DNA from: Jiangella mangrovi
Lineage (GTDB): Bacteria > Actinomycetota > Actinomycetes > Jiangellales > Jiangellaceae
Reading direction: 5' to 3'
Assembly (NCBI RefSeq): GCF_014204975.1
Contig: NZ_JACHMM010000001.1
Location: forward strand, 4,154,001 to 4,218,000
DNA: 64,000 nt
Part shown: positions 61,115 through 64,000 of the stretch, piece after piece
Layout: each line of letters begins with the position of its first letter
How positions within the stretch are numbered: position 1 is the stretch's first letter
The notes under the pieces: model-generated
What the model was told of the DNA's origin: nothing
What the model saw: the letters and a program-made list of their open reading frames with translations, nothing else
Databases searched by the model: none
Made by a program: the position numbers and the translations under genes

Positions 61115-62506
61115 ATGTTCGAATTCGCTGCTTCGCCTGAGGCTCCGCCGGACTTCGGTCCGCTGGAGGATGTGGGTTGGGTGGAGCCGTCCGACTCCGA
61201 CACGCGGGCCCTGCTGGACCGGCTGGCCGCGTCCTATGCGGCGGCTCCCGCTGCGGAGCTGGACATCGACGCGGCCGCGGTCGGGCCGGAGCTGGCGACG
61301 CTGCTGACCGAGCGCGACCCCGCTGCCGCCGGCGACTCCCACGACGTGGTCGAACTGGTCGCCGGGTGGGCGCGGCAGGTCGCCCACGCCGAGGCCGGGC
61401 TGGCCAGGGCGCTCGCGGCGTTGGCCGCCCGGGTCGAGCTGCGACCCGCCGAGACGGGCTACCGCTCGGTCAACCCGGTCACCAACACCGCCGTCGTGGT
61501 GGCCGGACGATGCCAGCTGACGACCAAGCAGGCCGAAGGCATGGTCGGACCCGCAGTGCAACTCTTACGTGACTTCCCAGACACGTGGGCGGCGTGGTGG
61601 GCCGGGCTGATCGACTGGCGGCGGGTCCGCGCCATCCTGGACGAGCTCGGCGGGCAGGACCCCGATGTGCGTTCCCGGGTGGAGGCGGCGGTGCTGCCGC
61701 AGGCGCCGCACCTGGACTCCGTCGCGCTGCGCAAGCTGATCAAGCGGCTGCTGCACGAACTCGCCCCCGTCACGGTCGCCGAGCGGCACCGCCGCGCCCG
61801 CGAAGCCCGTTACGTCGCCATCACCCCCGCCAGCGACGGGATGGCCCACCTCGAAGCCCTGCTCCCGGCCGAGGACGCCATCGCCCTCAACGCCCGACTG
61901 AACGCCGACGCCGCCGACCTGAAACGCGCCGACCTCGCCGCCCGCCGGCCGGTCAGGACGAAGGACCAACGCCGCGCCGACGCACTGTGCGCGTTCGCCT
62001 GGGCCAGCGCCACCACGGCCGGAGGCCCGCCGCGGCGACAGGTCAGCGTGCACGTGACGATCCCGTTCGGCACGCTGGCCGGGCTGAGCGAGGAGCCGGG
62101 CGAGCTCGAGGGCTACGGACCCATACCCGCCCACATCGCCCGCAAGCTCGCCGCCGAAGGGGTATGGCGATGGCTGGCCACCGATCCCGGCAGCGGGCGG
62201 GTCATGGATCTCGGCCGGACCACGTACCGGCCCACCAAGGCGCTCGCCGACTTCATCATCGCCCGCGACCGGACCTGCCGCATGCCCGGCTGCCACCGCC
62301 CCGCCCGCTACTGCCACATCGACCACCGCGACCCCTACCAGAACGGCGGGGCCACCTCAGCGGCCAACTGCCAGTGCCTCTGCGAGACCCACCACCTGCT
62401 CAAACACCACGGACACTGGCGCTGCGCCACCCTGCCCAACGGCACCACCGTCTGGACCAGCCCCACCGGCCACCGCTTCCTGAAACCACCCGCACGGGCA
62501 GGCTAG
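61115..62506 (+). CDS. DUF222/HNH endonuclease (13E12 repeat family)
   Basis: A 463-residue protein with an N-terminal DUF222 helical region and a C-terminal HNH nuclease: CRMPGCHRP, HIDHRDPYQNGG, ANCQCLCETHHLLKHH (Cys, His and Asn metal and catalytic residues). These proteins are multicopy and often mobile in actinobacteria. Divergent from the GTPase gene. Confidence 0.9.
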   Translation: MFEFAASPEAPPDFGPLEDVGWVEPSDSDTRALLDRLAASYAAAPAAELDIDAAAVGPELATLLTERDPAAAGDSHDVVELVAGWARQVAHAEAGLARALAALAARVELRPAETGYRSVNPVTNTAVVVAGRCQLTTKQAEGMVGPAVQLLRDFPDTWAAWWAGLIDWRRVRAILDELGGQDPDVRSRVEAAVLPQAPHLDSVALRKLIKRLLHELAPVTVAERHRRAREARYVAITPASDGMAHLEALLPAEDAIALNARLNADAADLKRADLAARRPVRTKDQRRADALCAFAWASATTAGGPPRRQVSVHVTIPFGTLAGLSEEPGELEGYGPIPAHIARKLAAEGVWRWLATDPGSGRVMDLGRTTYRPTKALADFIIARDRTCRMPGCHRPARYCHIDHRDPYQNGGATSAANCQCLCETHHLLKHHGHWRCATLPNGTTVWTSPTGHRFLKPPARAG

Positions 62507-62573
62507 TGTCACGGTTCGAGGTGGGACAGCATTGCGGACACTGGGTGACCGCAATCGGGCCTAGGTTGCTGAC

Positions 62574-63671
62574 ATGCACGAGCGACTCGACGGGCGCCGG
62601 CTGAGCCGGGCGACGCTCGCACGGCAGCATCTGCTCGTCCGCGTCGACCGGCGGCCGCTGGACGTCGCGCGCGACCTCGTGGGGCTGCAGGGACAGGAAC
62701 CGGCCCCGCCGTACGTCATGCTGTGGAACCGTATCGACGGGTTCACGGTCGACGGGCTGACGACGCTGCAGCTGGACCGCAGCGTCGTCCGGGCGACGCT
62801 GTTCCGCGGCACGCTGCACATGGTCGCCACCGACGACTACCTGTGGCTGCGGCCCATGCTGGCACCGATGCTCGAACGCCGGCAGCGCGGCGCGTGGGGC
62901 AAGGCCCTCGACGGCGTCGACCTCGACCAGCTGGCCAAGACGGCGGCCGGGCTGCTCGACGGCGGCACCCTCACCCGGCCGAGGCTCAGCCGGGCGCTCG
63001 CCGAGCAGTGGCCGGACCACAGCCCGATGGCGCTGGCCCGCTCGATCCAGGGCCTGCTGCCGGTGGTGCACCCGCCGCCCGACGGCCTGTGGGACCGGCG
63101 CGGCCCGGCGCACATCGCGCTCGCCCGCACCTGGCTCGGCCGCCCGCTCTCCCCAGGCGTCGCGCCGAGCACGCTCGTGCGCCGCTACCTCGCCGCGTTC
63201 GGCCCGGCCACCGTCAAGGACGTCCAGGCGTGGAGCGGGCTGACCCGGCTGCGCGAGGTGGTCGACGGTATGCGGCCGCAGCTGGTCACGTTCACCGGCG
63301 AGCACGGCGAGGAGCTGTTCGACGTCCCCGACGCGCCCCGGCCCGACCCGGACACCCCGGCGCCGCCGCGACTGCTCGCCCCGCTCGACAACCTCGTCCT
63401 CGGCTACGCCGACCGCGGCCGCCTGGTCGGCCCGGACGCGGCGGCGCGCGTCGGCTGGGAGGCCGCCGTCCTGGTCGACGGCAAGGTCCGCGGCTTCTGG
63501 ACGGTCGCCCGCGACGACGGCGCCGCCACCCTGACGGTCGAGCTGCTCGGGCCGGTCGGCGCGGCCGCGGAAGAGGCGCTCGAAACCGAGGCCGCAGGAC
63601 TGCTGGCGTTCATCGCTCCCGCGGCCGAGCGCCGCGACGTCCGGCTGCGGGTGCCGGCCGGACATGGCTGA
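62574..63671 (+). CDS. Winged-helix protein, AlkZ/HTH_42 superfamily
   Basis: A 365-residue protein of the HTH_42 (DUF1006-like) superfamily that includes the DNA glycosylases AlkZ and YcaQ. The LQGQEPAPPYVMLWNRI stretch near residue 38 places Gln-Gly-Gln at the position of the catalytic QxQ of AlkZ. TLHMVATDDYLWLRPML and LLAPLDNLVLGYADR fit the fold. Enzyme activity is inferred. It is convergent with a related gene nine bases away. Confidence 0.84.
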   Translation: MHERLDGRRLSRATLARQHLLVRVDRRPLDVARDLVGLQGQEPAPPYVMLWNRIDGFTVDGLTTLQLDRSVVRATLFRGTLHMVATDDYLWLRPMLAPMLERRQRGAWGKALDGVDLDQLAKTAAGLLDGGTLTRPRLSRALAEQWPDHSPMALARSIQGLLPVVHPPPDGLWDRRGPAHIALARTWLGRPLSPGVAPSTLVRRYLAAFGPATVKDVQAWSGLTRLREVVDGMRPQLVTFTGEHGEELFDVPDAPRPDPDTPAPPRLLAPLDNLVLGYADRGRLVGPDAAARVGWEAAVLVDGKVRGFWTVARDDGAATLTVELLGPVGAAAEEALETEAAGLLAFIAPAAERRDVRLRVPAGHG

Positions 63672-63680
63672 CAGACAGGG

Positions 63681-64000
63681 CTAGCCGAGCGCCCGCCTCA
63701 GCGGCGCCGCGAGGTCTCCGCGCGCCCCGACATCGACGCCGTCCAGCTCCAGCCAGCTCGCGAGCCGGCGCAGCTCACCGGCCAGCGCATCGACGACGGC
63801 GGCAGCATCGGCCCCGTCCACGCCGGCCTCGGCGAACGCCCCCGGCACCAGCAGCACGCCACGCGATCGGTCCGCCTTGACGTCCACCCGGGCCACCAGC
63901 GCGTCACCCAGCAGGAACGGCAGCACGAAGTAGCCGAACTCGCGCTTCTCCGGCTTCACGTACAGCTCGAAGCTGTGCCGGAAGCCGAACAGCCGCTCCA
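63681..64000 (-). CDS. YcaQ-like winged-helix DNA glycosylase family protein, N-terminus outside the window
   Basis: The C-terminal ~106 residues of a YcaQ/AlkX-type protein, with [27 protein letters not shown], a hallmark of the family's C-terminal part. The start and the catalytic QxD region lie beyond the window. YcaQ-type enzymes unhook interstrand crosslinks. Confidence 0.83.
   Translation of the reverse strand, partial: ERLFGFRHSFELYVKPEKREFGYFVLPFLLGDALVARVDVKADRSRGVLLVPGAFAEAGVDGADAAAVVDALAGELRRLASWLELDGVDVGARGDLAAPLRRALG

Overview
The window is very GC-rich, uses many GTG and TTG starts, and is packed with ATGA-coupled genes. It carries F420-era and PPOX-type oxidoreductases, an OtrA/TetM-type ribosomal protection GTPase, a DUF222 HNH endonuclease and trehalose genes of actinobacterial type. 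It is chromosomal DNA from a soil-type, Jiangella/Streptomyces-like actinobacterium; the genus cannot be fixed from this sequence. No rRNA, tRNA, CRISPR array, prophage or transposase was seen.

Layout. 1-5.9 kb (minus): a secreted S15 X-Pro dipeptidyl peptidase cut by the window edge, a GH13 enzyme coupled to a luciferase-like flavoprotein, and an RNB ribonuclease. 6.0-8.3 kb (plus): three tandem DUF3800-like paralogues, each with the same leader and followed by a conserved hairpin repeat. 8.3-16.9 kb: a secreted glycerophosphodiesterase, a VapBC module, a WYL regulator opposite an epoxide hydrolase, a LysR regulator opposite an EamA exporter, palindromic repeats, an SDR and hypothetical genes. 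17.0-20.7 kb (minus): four overlapping genes for paralogous single-pass membrane proteins. 20.7-26.8 kb: an ArsR-SRPBCC-SRPBCC operon, a lipid kinase, a PhoD-like phosphatase, a DUF4232 lipoprotein and an ArsR-GNAT fusion.

26.9-37.5 kb is the most coherent system: a 5-oxoproline (pyroglutamate) regulon. It comprises pxpB-pxpA, a secreted pyroglutamyl-peptidase-like/DUF2891 fusion, an FCD-type GntR regulator, a five-gene LIV-type ABC importer and pxpC. Three promoters carry the same element: a TNGTNNNACNA palindrome centred in the 17-bp spacer between -35 and -10. The simplest reading is that the regulator represses peptide trimming, uptake and ATP-dependent conversion of 5-oxoproline to glutamate together.

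37.4-42 kb: a ClpX-type ATPase overlapping pxpC tail to tail, a large TetR regulator, a PPOX-type flavoprotein, a second ArsR-SRPBCC cassette and a small membrane protein. 42.1-50.7 kb (plus): a six-gene chain DUF998-YciI-ECF42 sigma-GlgX-TreY-TreZ in which nearly every junction is ATGA, tying an ECF sigma factor to glycogen-to-trehalose conversion. 50.6-58.0 kb: a sugar isomerase/dehydrogenase pair, a secreted protein, an AraC-PPOX-reductase operon and a secreted BNR/discoidin sialidase-like protein. 58.0-64.0 kb: a MerR regulator with a classic 19-bp-spacer promoter, the OtrA-like GTPase, a leaderless HNH gene and two convergent AlkZ/YcaQ-superfamily genes, the second cut by the window end.
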